A DNA stretch of 64,000 nucleotides from Hansschlegelia plantiphila. GTDB taxonomy: Bacteria; Pseudomonadota; Alphaproteobacteria; Rhizobiales; Methylopilaceae. Location of the stretch: contig NZ_BSFI01000006.1 in assembly GCF_027922265.1 (NCBI RefSeq), positions 1 through 64,000 of the forward strand. Reading direction: 5' to 3'. The notes below the pieces were generated by a model. It was not told where the DNA came from. It did no database searches and saw nothing but the letters and a program-made list of their open reading frames with translations. The number at the start of each line of letters is the position of its first letter. Within the stretch, counting starts at the first letter, position 1. Made by a program: the position numbers and the translations under genes. Of the stretch, positions 37,589 to 48,615 are shown piece by piece.

Positions 37589-40048
37589 TTGCGCCTTCTT
37601 GTCCGCTTCATCGGCTTTCTGTTTGCGACCGCTTCGCTGGTCGCCCTGGCGGGCGCGGCCGCCGTCGGCTTTTTCGCTTGGAAGTACTCGCGCGATCTGC
37701 CCGACTACGAGCAACTGGCGAAGTATGAACCGCCGATCATGACCCGGCTGCACGCTAATGACGGCCGACTGATCGCGGAATATGCGCATGAGCGCCGGCT
37801 GTTCGTGCCGATCCAGTCGGTGCCGAAGCGCCTGATCCACGCCTTCACCTCGGCCGAAGACAAGAATTTCTATGAGCATGGCGGCCTGGACTTCACAGGC
37901 ATCGCCCGCGCGGCGTTCTCGAATTTCCAGAATCAGGGCCGGCGGCCGCAGGGCGCCTCGACGATCACGCAGCAGGTCGCGAAGAACTTCCTGCTGACGA
38001 ACAAGCAGGACTACGAGCGCAAGATCAAGGAAGCGCTGCTTTCTCTGCGGATCGAGCAGACCTACTCGAAGGACCGCATTCTCGAGCTCTATCTGAACGA
38101 GATTTATTTCGGACTTGGCGCATATGGCGTCGGCGCTGCGGCGCTGGTCTATTTCGACAAGTCGGTGAGCGAGCTCACCCTGGCGCAGTCCGCCTATCTG
38201 GCGGCGCTGCCCAAGGCGCCGAACAATTATCATCCGTTCCGGTTTCCCGAGCGGGCGATCGAACGGCGCAACTGGGTGATCGACCGCATGGTCGAGAACG
38301 GCGACGCGACGCCGGAGGAAGGCGCCGCCGCCAAGAAGGAGCCGCTGGACGTCAACCCGCGCCCGACCGGCAACCAACTGCCGGCGAGCGAGTACTTCAA
38401 CGAGGAAGTCCGTCGGGTGCTCTACGAGCGTTATGGCGAGAAGGGCCTCTACGAGGGCGGGCTGTCCGTCCGGACCACGCTCGATCCGGAGCTGCAGGTG
38501 CTGGCGCGCAAGTCGCTCAACGCCGGCCTGGTGCGGTTCGACGAGTCGCGCGGCTGGAGGGGACCGGTGCGCGAGATCGATCCGAAGGGGGACTGGGGCG
38601 CGGCGCTGGCCGACGTGCCGGCCTATGGCGACATCAAGCCGTGGCGGCTGGCCGTTGTGCTCGACGCCGGCTCAAGCGAGGCGACGATCGGTCTCCAGCC
38701 GGGCCGCGAGCGCTCGGGCGGCGTCAGTCGCGAGCGCGTCACAGGCAGGATCACGCTCGAGGGCATGCGCTGGGCGAAATGGGCCAAGGGCCCAGACCGC
38801 GGCCGCGCTGTGAAGACCGCTTCGCAGATTCTCAATCCCGGCGACGTCGTCTATGTCGAGCCGACCTCGGAAGGCTCGTCCGACTACCGCCTGCGGCAGG
38901 TGCCCGAGATCTCCGGAGGCCTCGTCGCGATGGATCCGTTCACCGGCCGCGTGCTCGCGCTCGCTGGAGGCTTCTCCTACGACGAAAGTCAGTTCAACCG
39001 CGCGACGCAGGCGCTGCGGCAGCCTGGCTCGTCGTTCAAGCCGTTCATCTACGCCGCCGCGCTCGACAACGGTTATACGCCGTCGAGCGTGGTGCTGGAC
39101 GGGCCGATCGAGATCGACCAGGGCGCCGGCATCGGCGTCTGGCGCCCGGAGAACTACGGCAAGAAGTTCTACGGGCCGCAGACGCTCCGCTTCGGCATCG
39201 AGAAGTCGCGCAACGTCATGACCGTGCGGCTGTCGCAGGACATGGGGATGCCGCTGATCTCCGAATACGCCCATCGCTTCGGCGTGATGGACGACCTGCC
39301 GCCCTACCTCTCGATGGCGCTCGGCGCCGGCGAGACGACTGTCCTCAAGATGACCGCCGCCTATTCGATGTTCGCCAACGGCGGCAAGCGCATCACGCCG
39401 ACGGTGATCGACCGCATTCAGGACCGCACCGGCAAGACCGTGTTCCGCCACGACGACCGCCAGTGCGAAGGCTGCACGGCGACGGCATGGGCGCATCAGG
39501 ACGAACCGACCCTGGTCGACGGCCGCGAGCAGGTGCTCGACCCGATGACCGCCTACCAGATCACGTCGATGCTGGAGGGCGTCGTGCTCCGCGGCACCGC
39601 CACGGGCGTCAAGGCGGTCGGCAAGCCGATCGCCGGCAAGACCGGAACCACCAACGACTACAAGGACGCGTGGTTCGTCGGCTTCTCGCCCGATCTCGTC
39701 GTCGGGGTCTATGTCGGTTACGACAAGCCGCGCACGATGGGCGAAGGCGAGACGGGCGGCGAGGTCGCCGCGCCGGTGTTCACCGATTTCATGAAGACCG
39801 CGCTCGCCGACAAGCCGGCGACGCCGTTCCGCGTGCCGCCCGGCATTAAGCTGATCCGCATCAATCCGTCGAACGGCATGCGCGCCTCGGCCGGGGACGG
39901 GAAGGTGATCCTTGAGGCGTTCAAGCCCGGCACCGCGCCGCCGGACAGCTATTCGATCATCGGGCAGGCGAGCCCGACCGATCGCCCGCAGAGCGTGACG
40001 CCCGACCAGGACCGCGCGCTGCGTTCCGGCACGGGCGGTCTCTACTGA
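37589..40048 (+). CDS. mrcA: Penicillin-binding protein 1A (bifunctional)
   Basis: Class A PBP that polymerises glycan strands and cross-links peptides. The 819-residue product has one N-terminal transmembrane helix, a GT51 domain with catalytic Glu90 (SAEDKNFYEHGG) and the QGASTITQQVAKNF block, an OB-like insert typical of PBP1A (about 320-430), and a transpeptidase domain with Ser481 (SSFK), the SRN motif and KTGTT. It starts with TTG at 37589 preceded by AGGA; no better start gives the expected N-terminus. It lies downstream of the amidase gene. Confidence 0.95.
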   Translation: MRLLVRFIGFLFATASLVALAGAAAVGFFAWKYSRDLPDYEQLAKYEPPIMTRLHANDGRLIAEYAHERRLFVPIQSVPKRLIHAFTSAEDKNFYEHGGLDFTGIARAAFSNFQNQGRRPQGASTITQQVAKNFLLTNKQDYERKIKEALLSLRIEQTYSKDRILELYLNEIYFGLGAYGVGAAALVYFDKSVSELTLAQSAYLAALPKAPNNYHPFRFPERAIERRNWVIDRMVENGDATPEEGAAAKKEPLDVNPRPTGNQLPASEYFNEEVRRVLYERYGEKGLYEGGLSVRTTLDPELQVLARKSLNAGLVRFDESRGWRGPVREIDPKGDWGAALADVPAYGDIKPWRLAVVLDAGSSEATIGLQPGRERSGGVSRERVTGRITLEGMRWAKWAKGPDRGRAVKTASQILNPGDVVYVEPTSEGSSDYRLRQVPEISGGLVAMDPFTGRVLALAGGFSYDESQFNRATQALRQPGSSFKPFIYAAALDNGYTPSSVVLDGPIEIDQGAGIGVWRPENYGKKFYGPQTLRFGIEKSRNVMTVRLSQDMGMPLISEYAHRFGVMDDLPPYLSMALGAGETTVLKMTAAYSMFANGGKRITPTVIDRIQDRTGKTVFRHDDRQCEGCTATAWAHQDEPTLVDGREQVLDPMTAYQITSMLEGVVLRGTATGVKAVGKPIAGKTGTTNDYKDAWFVGFSPDLVVGVYVGYDKPRTMGEGETGGEVAAPVFTDFMKTALADKPATPFRVPPGIKLIRINPSNGMRASAGDGKVILEAFKPGTAPPDSYSIIGQASPTDRPQSVTPDQDRALRSGTGGLY

Positions 40049-40078
40049 GGCGGCCGCACGCGGGAACGCACGGCCGCC
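40049..40078. terminator. Hairpin after PBP1A, convergent with the EthD-like gene
   Basis: GGCGGCCG (40049-40056) pairs perfectly with CGGCCGCC (40071-40078) across a 14-base loop, starting directly after the mrcA stop. It lies between convergent genes but has no T-tract, so factor-independent termination is uncertain. Confidence 0.35.
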
Positions 40079-40088
40079 GTCCCGAGGC

Positions 40089-40397
40089 TCAGACGTCGGT
40101 GGAGTCGATCACCGCGATGGTCGGAGCGTCCGGCGAATAGTTCGGGATGTCGGCCACGGCGGTCTGGCCTTCCGGAGACGACAGCGCCGCGCCGAGCGCG
40201 TCCTTGCTGTCCCAAGTCCCGACGAAGATCCAGAAATACGGCCCTTCGCCGCCATCCGGGCCGCTCACCGGGCCGAAGCTGGAGCTTCTGAGCCCCGGCA
40301 TCTTCGCGACCAGCGGCGCGTGGGTTCCGCGGAAATAGCTGTCGAACTGCGCGGGATCCGCGGGCTTCGGATACATGACGACGAGCTTGGTGCTCAT
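40089..40397 (-). CDS. EthD-family small protein
   Basis: Predicted 102-residue protein of the dimeric alpha/beta-barrel EthD family: it starts KLVVMYPKPADPAQFDSYFRGTHAPLVAKMPG, with the characteristic His after the first helix, and ends in a short beta strand (TIAVIDST). Some members act beside ring-cleaving or ether-degrading oxygenases, but no such gene is nearby, so no substrate is proposed. It converges with mrcA and is divergent from prfB. Confidence 0.8.
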   Translation of the reverse strand: MSTKLVVMYPKPADPAQFDSYFRGTHAPLVAKMPGLRSSSFGPVSGPDGGEGPYFWIFVGTWDSKDALGAALSSPEGQTAVADIPNYSPDAPTIAVIDSTDV

Positions 40398-40547
40398 GGA
40401 TTGGTCCTTTCGAGGGCTTGCCGGCCGATCAGGGCCGGAGTTCCGACATAGAGCGTCGGAGCCGGTTCGTCGCGGTTTGCGGCATTGCGCGCGACGGGCT
40501 AACAGTCGCGCCCGATCGCAACGCGAACCCGAATCCGCCGAAAGCCC

Positions 40548-41679
<1,132 letters not shown>

Positions 41680-41685
41680 GAAGGT

Positions 41686-42879
41686 TCAGTCGGCGGACGC
41701 GGCGAGCATCCGGCCGGCGTTGAGGAAGCGGATCGGGTTGACGGCCTCGCCGCCGATCCGCGTCTCGTAATGCAGGTGCGGGCCGGTCGAGCGGCCGGTC
41801 GAGCCGACGCGCCCGAGGGTGGCGCCGATCGTCACCTGCTGGCCGGGGACGACGGCGATCGACGACATATGGCCGAAGCGCGTGGTCAGTCCGCCGCCAT
41901 GGTCGATCTCGACCATATTGCCATAGCCGCCGCTCGGGCCCGCGGCCGTCACGCGGCCGGCGGCGGTCGCGCGCACCGGCTCGCCATAGCTCTCCTCGAA
42001 ATCGACGCCGGCGTGGAAAGCCGGACGGCCGAGGAACGGATCGCTGCGCGCGCCAAAGCCGCTGGTGATCGGGGCGCCGGGGGCGGGGGTCCGGATCGGC
42101 ACGCGGGTCAGCCCGCGGTCGAGCGCGTCGATCGCCTCGCGTTCGGTCGCAATCTCCTCGACGCGGGCGTCGAAGGTCAGCGCGCGGGCGGGGAGCGGCT
42201 CGAACGGTCCGCCGCGACCATGGGCCTCGTCGGGCTTCGGGGCGCGGACGGCGTCGTAAACCTGTTCGAGCCTGCGGCGGCGGTCGGCGGTCTTGGCCGC
42301 GAGCGCCTCAAGCGCGCGCGCCTGGGTCGCCTCGATCGCGTCGAGGCCGGCGCCGAGTTTTTCCGAGGCGTTCGAGGCTCGGGCGCGAAGCGGGGCTGCG
42401 CCTTCGATGTCGTCGAACGCGCGTGGCGGCGCATCGAGCGGCAGCGGCTTCTCGGAATAGGCGAGCGCCGCCGCGCCGTCGCCGGCGTTCGCAAGGACCG
42501 GCTGGGCGAGCGCGGCGAGCTGGAGCTGCCGCTTCTCCAGCGTCTCCTGCCTGCGGCCGAGCTCGGTGAGGCGTTCGTCGACGCCCGCGCCCTCGACCAT
42601 CCGGCGGGTGCGGACGCGCTCGAGCTCGTCCCGGAGCGCGGCGATCTGCGCCTCGTAGCCCTTCTCGGAGGCCCGAGCCCCGCGCCGGAGCTCTGCGACG
42701 ACGGTGTCGTGGAACAGGACGTAGCCGCCGGCGCCGAGGGACCAGACGAACAGCCCGGCGATCACGGCGCAGAGCGCCAGCGCGCCGTGGCGGGGAAGGG
42801 TGACGATCGTGCGCCGCCGCCCGACCTCGAGGACGATCCGGTCCGCCGTGCGGCTTCCGCCATTCCGCTCGATCGGCAT
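41686..42879 (-). CDS. M23-family peptidoglycan metallopeptidase, membrane anchored
   Basis: Predicted 397-residue envelope protein. One transmembrane helix near residues 33-55 (LALCAVIAGLFVWSLGAGGYVLF), a long coiled-coil region (about 60-250, KGYEAQIAALRDELERVR and others), then a LytM/M23 domain with zinc ligands in HAGVDF and the HLHYE motif. The domain has the family layout GFGARSDPF...YGNMVEIDHG...GRSTGPHLHYE. It looks like an active endopeptidase cutting cross-links during growth or division. It starts a minus-strand pair with the peroxiredoxin gene upstream of it (65 bases). Confidence 0.9.
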   Translation of the reverse strand: MPIERNGGSRTADRIVLEVGRRRTIVTLPRHGALALCAVIAGLFVWSLGAGGYVLFHDTVVAELRRGARASEKGYEAQIAALRDELERVRTRRMVEGAGVDERLTELGRRQETLEKRQLQLAALAQPVLANAGDGAAALAYSEKPLPLDAPPRAFDDIEGAAPLRARASNASEKLGAGLDAIEATQARALEALAAKTADRRRRLEQVYDAVRAPKPDEAHGRGGPFEPLPARALTFDARVEEIATEREAIDALDRGLTRVPIRTPAPGAPITSGFGARSDPFLGRPAFHAGVDFEESYGEPVRATAAGRVTAAGPSGGYGNMVEIDHGGGLTTRFGHMSSIAVVPGQQVTIGATLGRVGSTGRSTGPHLHYETRIGGEAVNPIRFLNAGRMLAASAD

Positions 42880-42925
42880 GCCGTTCTCCGACGATGATCT
42901 CGCAGGAAAACGTAAGTTGTTAGGG

Positions 42926-42941
42926 TTAATCCGGCGCTAAC
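42926..42941. promoter_or_regulatory. Candidate CtrA-type box upstream of the M23 peptidase gene
   Basis: TTAA-N7-CTAAC (42926-42929 and 42937-42941) matches eight of nine positions of the CtrA consensus TTAA-N7-TTAAC. It lies about 47 bases before the M23 start at 42879, and after the peroxiredoxin stop at 42944. Cell-wall genes are common CtrA targets in alphaproteobacteria; this is inference from one site. Confidence 0.35.
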
Positions 42942-42943
42942 GG

Positions 42944-43414
42944 TCAGATTGCGCGCGCCGCCGCAAGCACCTCCTCGGCGTGGCCTGCGACCTTCACCTT
43001 GGGCCAGACGCGCGCGATCCTGCCTGCGCCGTCGATCAGGACGGTGGTGCGTTCGACGCCCATATATTTGCGGCCATACATGCTCTTCTCGCCCCAGACG
43101 CCATAGGCGGTCAGGGCGGTCTTCGCCTCGTCAGCGGCGAGCGGCAGGTCAAGGTCGTACTTTTTCGCGAACTTGTCGTGGCTCGCCACGCTGTCCGGCG
43201 AAACGCCGATCACCACGGCGCCGGCCTCGGCGAAAGCGCCTTTCATGCGGCTGAAGTCCTTCGCCTCGAGCGTGCAGCCGCTGGTGTCGTCCTTGGGGTA
43301 GAAGTAGAGCACGACCTTCCGGCCCGCGAAGTCCTTGAGCCGCAGCGTCCCGCCGCCGCCCGCCGGCAGCTCGAAGTCCGGCGCCGGCTGGCCTTCCGTC
43401 AGGGTCGTGGGCAT
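42944..43414 (-). CDS. bcp: Peroxiredoxin, BCP/PrxQ family, single-Cys form
   Basis: Reduces hydroperoxides. The 156-residue product has the PrxQ core with YFYPKDDTSGCTLEAKDF; peroxidatic Cys47 is present. The resolving Cys usual in this family (five residues later, as in GCTTEAC) is replaced by Lys52, and there is no other Cys in the protein, so it must use an external thiol. The start at 43414 has GGAGAG upstream; an in-frame ATG at 43456 lacks one. It is divergent from the AsmA-like giant. Confidence 0.92.
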   Translation of the reverse strand: MPTTLTEGQPAPDFELPAGGGGTLRLKDFAGRKVVLYFYPKDDTSGCTLEAKDFSRMKGAFAEAGAVVIGVSPDSVASHDKFAKKYDLDLPLAADEAKTALTAYGVWGEKSMYGRKYMGVERTTVLIDGAGRIARVWPKVKVAGHAEEVLAAARAI

Positions 43415-43575
43415 CGATCTCTCCGTCTTCATGAAAACGTCGGCATAGTCTCGCATAGCCTTGCCGATTCAATGTCGATGACAGAGTTTCGCATCGGGGT
43501 CAGAATCAGTTTCGCCGACGTGATCGGCAAAGGGCGCCTGCGCGCGACCCGCGACGGAGGACTCAACCTCAGCCG

Positions 43576-46500
43576 ATGGGGGACGCAAAAAAGCCCAGTC
43601 GATTCGCGCGCGCCGCTGCGGCGCCCTGGCGCGGCCACGGCGCGCGGATGAGGGCCGACGGACGGCCCGCCTCTCCGAAGCCGACCGCGCGCCGGGCGCT
43701 CAGCCTCGCGATGGGCGGCCTCCTCGTCCTCGGCGTGGTCATCGCGGGCGCGTGGCTCGCGATCCTCTACATGCCGCTGCCGGCCTCGCAGGTCATTCCG
43801 AGGGTCAAGGCGGCGATCGAGGAGCGCCTCGGCCCGGACTACGCCGTCGACATCGCCGACGCCGAGCTTCACCGCGGCGGAGACGGGGTCGAACTCCGGC
43901 TCGTCGACCTGTCGATCGCAAAGGCCGGGGGGCCGGTGGTCGCGAGCGTGCCGCGCGCCGAGCTCCGGCTCGACGGACTCAGCCTGCTCGGCGGCGAGGT
44001 CAGGGTCCGTTCGGTTCACGTCACCAGTCCCAAGCTCGACATGCGTTACGACATGACCGTCGACGCGGCGTCAAAGAACTCCGACCTGCCTGATCGGATT
44101 CTCGCCGCTGTCGGCGATCTCGACCGGCTGCTCGGCGCAGACGGCGCAGCTGGAGCGCTGGAGGAGGTCTGGGTCACGGACGCGACGCTGCTCGTCGCTC
44201 CGCGCAGCCGGGCGCCGTTGTCTCTGGAAGGGGTGGACCTCCGCCTGTCGCGGGGCGGCGGCGGCGCGATCGCGCTCACCGCCTCCTCCGCGCGCGCCGA
44301 CGACCGCTGGACGACGGCGATCACCGTCAGCTCGCCGGACGCCGACAAGGCGCGGCTGATCGATCTCGGCGTCGAGAACCTCGACCTCGCGCCTTATTCG
44401 GCGCCGCTGGCGGAAAAGGCGGGAGCCTCTCCCTTGACGGGCCGCGTCTCGGGACATTTGAACGCCCGCATCGGCGCCGACGGAAAGTTGCTCGCCGGCG
44501 ACGGTCGGCTCGACGCCCGCACGCTGCAGCTGTTCCTCCCCGGGCCGTCCGACAGCGACGACCCTGCGGCAGGCCCCAAGCAGGTCGGTCTCGACAGAGT
44601 TCAGCTCGACCTCCGCTGGGACGCGCAGGCGCGGGCCCTCAGGATCGAGCCCTCGCAGATTCGCGGTCGGGGAGGGCAGATGAGCTTCACCGGGGCGTTC
44701 GTCGCGCCGCCGGGACCCGGAAAGCCCTGGACCGCGCAGATCGAAGGTCACGACATCCTGCTGTCGGGAGAGACCGCCTCGGAGCCGCCGCTGCGGCTGG
44801 ACCGGATCGACCTCGAGGCGAGCTTCGATCCGGCGGCAGGCGTTCTCGAAGTGAGCAAGGCGCAGTTTCTTGGACCGACGGCCAGCGCGGCGTTGACCGG
44901 CCTTGTGCGTTTCGGGGGCGACAGCCCCGCAATCAGGCTCGGTCTCGTCGGGGCGCCGATGCCGGCCTCCGCGGTGAAGCGGCTGTGGCCGTTCTTTCTC
45001 GCATCCTCGGTGCGCGGATGGGTGGTCGAGAACGTCAGCGCCGGGCGCGTCGACGGGGTGTCGCTTACGATCGACCTGCCGTCCGGCGCTCTCGCCAAGC
45101 TGAAGCCTCATGAGCCGTTCCCCGAGGGCTCGGTCTCGCTGGAGGTTCGGTTCTCCGACGGCGTGCTGCGCGGCCGTCCCGGGCTCCCCTGGATCGAAGG
45201 CGCGACCGGCAAGGTCGAGGCGACGTCGCGCCGGGTCGACGTCGAAGTCGGGCAAGCCTATGTCGCAGGCGCCGGCGACGACGGCGCGCTGTCGGTTTCC
45301 GACATCCGCTTCACCGTGCCTGATCTGAAGCCGCGCTTTCCGCCCGCGACGCTCACGCTCAAGGCCGAAGGCTCGCTGCGCAAGGCGATGGCGCTGGTGT
45401 CGTCGGGCGCATTCGGGCGCAATCCTCTGCCGAGCCAGCTCGAGGTTCAAAACGTTTCGGGCCGCATCGTCTCGGACGTCACAGTCGGGCTGGAGCTGGA
45501 CCATCCTGGCGCGGAGGGGCCGCCGCCCGACATCGGCCTGACCGCCGACATCCGCGACGTGAAGATCGCGAACCTGTTCGCCGGCCGGTCCTTCGACAAG
45601 GGCTCGTTCCAGCTCAAGGTCGCGGACGGGCCGCCGACCATGACCGGGAAGGGCTCCGTAGGCGGCGCGCCGGCGACGGTTTCGCTGATGGAGGAGCCCG
45701 CAGCGGGCGCGGCCCCGGCCAAGCGCAAGCTGGCCGTGACGCTGACTGCGGCCGCGAGCGACCTGACGCGCCTCGGCATGGACGTGCCGGGCGTGCTGAA
45801 GGGCGCAGTCCCGCTCAGCGCCGAGATCTATCTCGACGAGCCGTCGGCGCCGATGGTGGTGAAGGCGGATCTCGCCGGCGTGGGCATCGACGGGCTCGTG
45901 CCCGGCTTCGTAAAGCCGGCGGGCCGGCCTGGCCGGCTCGGCTTCATTGTGGAGCGCGGACCAGACAAGACGGTGATCCGGGACTTCGTGCTGGAGAGCG
46001 GGGACCGCAGCGTGCGGGGCGTCATCACCTTCGGGCCGAAGGGCGACCTGCTTTCGGCCGCGATGCCGATCTATCGGCCGGGCCCCGGCGACGACGCCAA
46101 AATCGACATCGACAAGGTCCGCGGCGGGATCACGAAGGTCGCGCTGCAGGGCGCGTCGCTGGATCTGCGCCCGCTGATCGAGGCCTACCGGAAAAAGTCG
46201 GCGGTCAAATCCGGAGGGGAAGGGGGAGGCGACTCCAGCGAGGTCGCGAAGAACCTCATGGTCTCAGCCAAGCTCGGCACCGGACTGGGATATGGCGGCG
46301 AGGCGCTGTCGGGACTCGACCTCAAGCTGAACGTCCGCGACGGCAAGGTGACGGACGCCGACGGCAGCGGGCGCGTCGGCTCCGGCGCCATCAAGCTCTC
46401 GACGGGCGATGACGGCCGGCTCAACCTCAGCGGAGGCGACGCCGGCGCGGCGCTTCGCTTCACCGACCTCTACGGCCGCATCGACGGCGGCGCGTTCGAC

Positions 46501-47013
46501 CTGGCGGCGTCGCTTGCGGGCGGCCCGGGCGTCTTGCGCATCCGGGACTTCGGCGTCCGAAACGAAGGCGCGCTCGAACGCGTGAAACAGACGACGGGCG
46601 CGGACGCCAACGCTCCAGCTCAGCGGGGCGCCCCGACGCGCTTCGACCGGCTGAAGGTGACGTTCGTACAGTCCGCAGGGCGGATCGCCGTCGACGAGGC
46701 GGTGGTCTACGGGCCGCAACTCGGCGCGACGCTTGAAGGCACGGTGAATTACGCCGCCGACAGCGTCGACCTCGTCGGCACCTTCGTGCCCGTCTATGCG
46801 CTCAACAATCTGTTCAGCCGGGTGCCGGTGCTCGGGCCGCTGCTCGGCGGAGGCGAGCATGGCGGGCTCCTCGGCGTGACCTTCCGGGTGCGGGGGCCGA
46901 CAGCTGCGCCGACTGTGACGGTCAACCCGATGTCGGCCGTAGCGCCGGGCTTTCTGCGCAAGCTGTTCGAATTCCGGCAGGCCCAGCCCGCCGCGCCGGC
47001 GGCGGCGCAGTAG
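43576..47013 (+). CDS. Large AsmA-like / YhdP-type (DUF3971) envelope protein
   Basis: Predicted 1145-residue protein with one N-terminal transmembrane helix (LSLAMGGLLVLGVVIAGAWLAIL, after a basic stretch) and a very long beta-rich periplasmic region. The YhdP/DUF3971 layout is visible, including PVSAVKRLWPFFLASSVRGWVVENV-like sequence (near 460-485) and the AsmA-like C-terminal end (VNYAADSVDLVGTFVPVYALNNLF, LGVTFRVRGPTAAPTVTVNPMS). YhdP-family proteins are bridge-like carriers thought to move phospholipid to the outer membrane. The exact start is uncertain; ATG at 43576 or 43648 are possible. It is divergent from bcp. Confidence 0.87.
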   Translation: MGDAKKPSRFARAAAAPWRGHGARMRADGRPASPKPTARRALSLAMGGLLVLGVVIAGAWLAILYMPLPASQVIPRVKAAIEERLGPDYAVDIADAELHRGGDGVELRLVDLSIAKAGGPVVASVPRAELRLDGLSLLGGEVRVRSVHVTSPKLDMRYDMTVDAASKNSDLPDRILAAVGDLDRLLGADGAAGALEEVWVTDATLLVAPRSRAPLSLEGVDLRLSRGGGGAIALTASSARADDRWTTAITVSSPDADKARLIDLGVENLDLAPYSAPLAEKAGASPLTGRVSGHLNARIGADGKLLAGDGRLDARTLQLFLPGPSDSDDPAAGPKQVGLDRVQLDLRWDAQARALRIEPSQIRGRGGQMSFTGAFVAPPGPGKPWTAQIEGHDILLSGETASEPPLRLDRIDLEASFDPAAGVLEVSKAQFLGPTASAALTGLVRFGGDSPAIRLGLVGAPMPASAVKRLWPFFLASSVRGWVVENVSAGRVDGVSLTIDLPSGALAKLKPHEPFPEGSVSLEVRFSDGVLRGRPGLPWIEGATGKVEATSRRVDVEVGQAYVAGAGDDGALSVSDIRFTVPDLKPRFPPATLTLKAEGSLRKAMALVSSGAFGRNPLPSQLEVQNVSGRIVSDVTVGLELDHPGAEGPPPDIGLTADIRDVKIANLFAGRSFDKGSFQLKVADGPPTMTGKGSVGGAPATVSLMEEPAAGAAPAKRKLAVTLTAAASDLTRLGMDVPGVLKGAVPLSAEIYLDEPSAPMVVKADLAGVGIDGLVPGFVKPAGRPGRLGFIVERGPDKTVIRDFVLESGDRSVRGVITFGPKGDLLSAAMPIYRPGPGDDAKIDIDKVRGGITKVALQGASLDLRPLIEAYRKKSAVKSGGEGGGDSSEVAKNLMVSAKLGTGLGYGGEALSGLDLKLNVRDGKVTDADGSGRVGSGAIKLSTGDDGRLNLSGGDAGAALRFTDLYGRIDGGAFDLAASLAGGPGVLRIRDFGVRNEGALERVKQTTGADANAPAQRGAPTRFDRLKVTFVQSAGRIAVDEAVVYGPQLGATLEGTVNYAADSVDLVGTFVPVYALNNLFSRVPVLGPLLGGGEHGGLLGVTFRVRGPTAAPTVTVNPMSAVAPGFLRKLFEFRQAQPAAPAAAQ

Positions 47014-47340
47014 CGAACCGGGCGTCGAAGGCGCGACGCCGGGTCTTGGTCCGGGCCGCTGTCACACGAACCGTGGCGTGATTGCTGCTCGCGCTCACGA
47101 ATGCTTGTGGGGGCCGGTCCGGAACGGCCTTAGACATTGTTCCGCCTCAAACCGGTGGCCTTTCGATGGGATTAGGCAGGTCGCCCAAGAGGCTGACGGA
47201 TTTCGTCGGCCCCGCGCGGGCGCCCCGGACGTCCCAGGTTGCGGTTCGTTAACCACAACCTGACACCTTCCGGGCCGCGAGCGACCGCGCCTCACGGGCG
47301 AAGCGCCCGGCGGACGACACGCGGCAGGAGCTTGGGACAA
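47014..47340. other. Intergenic region before the L,D-transpeptidase gene
   Basis: No gene or clear promoter recognised. A hairpin CGGGCG/CGCCCG with a three-base loop (47295-47309) lies just before the AGGAG ribosome site at 47326 of the next gene. A GTTAACC sequence near 47248 could be half of a CtrA-type site. The in-frame extension upstream of 47341 (Arg/Pro-rich) is judged non-coding. Confidence 0.4.
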
Positions 47341-48615
47341 GTGACGGAACGGTCTTCACGGTTCGGAGCGGCGACGCGCCGCGATGCATTGATGCTCGGC
47401 CTCGGCGCGGTCGCGACCGGCGCGCTGGCCGGAAGCGCCTCAGCGCAGCAGGCGGAGTGGAGCGATCGCTTCGACGCCGCCGGCGCGCCGGCGACCCGTA
47501 CGTCGGCCTCCCGCACGCCGACGCTCAGCCCGCAGACCGTCGCGGCCACCGAAAAGGCGATCTCGGACTATAGCGGCATCGTCTCGCGCGGCGGCTGGGC
47601 CCGTGTTCCGGACGGGCCGCGCCTCAAGCTCGGCTCGTCGGGCGAGCGCGTGGTCGCGCTCCGCCAGCGGCTGATGGCGACCGGCGACCTCGACCCGAAC
47701 CTCGGAGTCTCGCCGACCTTCGACAGCTACGTCGAGGGCGGCGTTCGCCGCTTCCAGGCGCGCCACGGACTGCTCCCGGTCGGCGTGGTCGGCGACGACA
47801 CCCTCACCTCGCTCAATATCCCGGCCGAGACCCGTCTCCATCAGCTCGAGACCAACCTCGTGCGCGTCCGCACTATGGCGATGGGCAATATCGGCCAGCG
47901 CTATTTGATGGCGAACATCCCCGCCGCCGAGGCCGAGGCGGTGGAGAACGGCCAGGTGGTCGCGCGCTATACGACTGTCGCCGGCAAAGCCGACCGCGCC
48001 TCGCCGGTTCTCGACGCCAAGATCCTGCAGGTGAACTTCAATCCATTCTGGACGGTTCCCGCCTCTATCGTGAAGAAGGATCTGATCCCTCTGATGCAGA
48101 AAGATGCGGAATACCTCAACAAGAAGCATATTCGGATCTACGACCGTCAGGGCAACCAATTGGCCTCGGATCAGGTCAACTGGAATTCCGACGAGGCGAT
48201 GAATTACATGTTCCGCGAAGATCCCGGCGTGGACAATTCGCTCGGCACCGTTCGTATCAACATGTCCAACAAATACGGCGTCTACATGCACGACACGCCG
48301 TCGAAGAACCTGTTCGGCGGCAACGACCGCTTCCAGTCGTCGGGCTGCATGCGGGTCCAGAACGTCAAGGACCTGGTGGCGTGGCTGTTGAATAACCAGC
48401 CGAACTGGGACCGCCGCGCAATCGACGCCGCGATCAAGACCGGCGATCGGATCGACGTGCAGGTGAACCCGAACATTCCGGTCTACTGGCGCTATATCTC
48501 GGGATGGGGCTCGGCCGACGGCACGGTGCAGTTCCGGGAGGACATCTACGGCATGGACGGCACCGGCGAGCTCGCCATGGCCGGCGGCGGCGCGTCGGCC
48601 GCGACCGGCCAGTGA
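47341..48615 (+). CDS. L,D-transpeptidase (YcbB/LdtD-like), Tat-exported
   Basis: Makes 3-3 cross-links in peptidoglycan or attaches proteins to it. The 424-residue product has a twin-arginine signal ([20 protein letters not shown], Arg13-Arg14), a peptidoglycan-binding domain ([36 protein letters not shown]), and a YkuD catalytic domain with His317 ([10 protein letters not shown]) and Cys336 (SSGCMRVQN). It starts with GTG at 47341, ten bases after AGGAG. A small gene overlaps its stop by four bases. Confidence 0.92.
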   Translation: MTERSSRFGAATRRDALMLGLGAVATGALAGSASAQQAEWSDRFDAAGAPATRTSASRTPTLSPQTVAATEKAISDYSGIVSRGGWARVPDGPRLKLGSSGERVVALRQRLMATGDLDPNLGVSPTFDSYVEGGVRRFQARHGLLPVGVVGDDTLTSLNIPAETRLHQLETNLVRVRTMAMGNIGQRYLMANIPAAEAEAVENGQVVARYTTVAGKADRASPVLDAKILQVNFNPFWTVPASIVKKDLIPLMQKDAEYLNKKHIRIYDRQGNQLASDQVNWNSDEAMNYMFREDPGVDNSLGTVRINMSNKYGVYMHDTPSKNLFGGNDRFQSSGCMRVQNVKDLVAWLLNNQPNWDRRAIDAAIKTGDRIDVQVNPNIPVYWRYISGWGSADGTVQFREDIYGMDGTGELAMAGGGASAATGQ

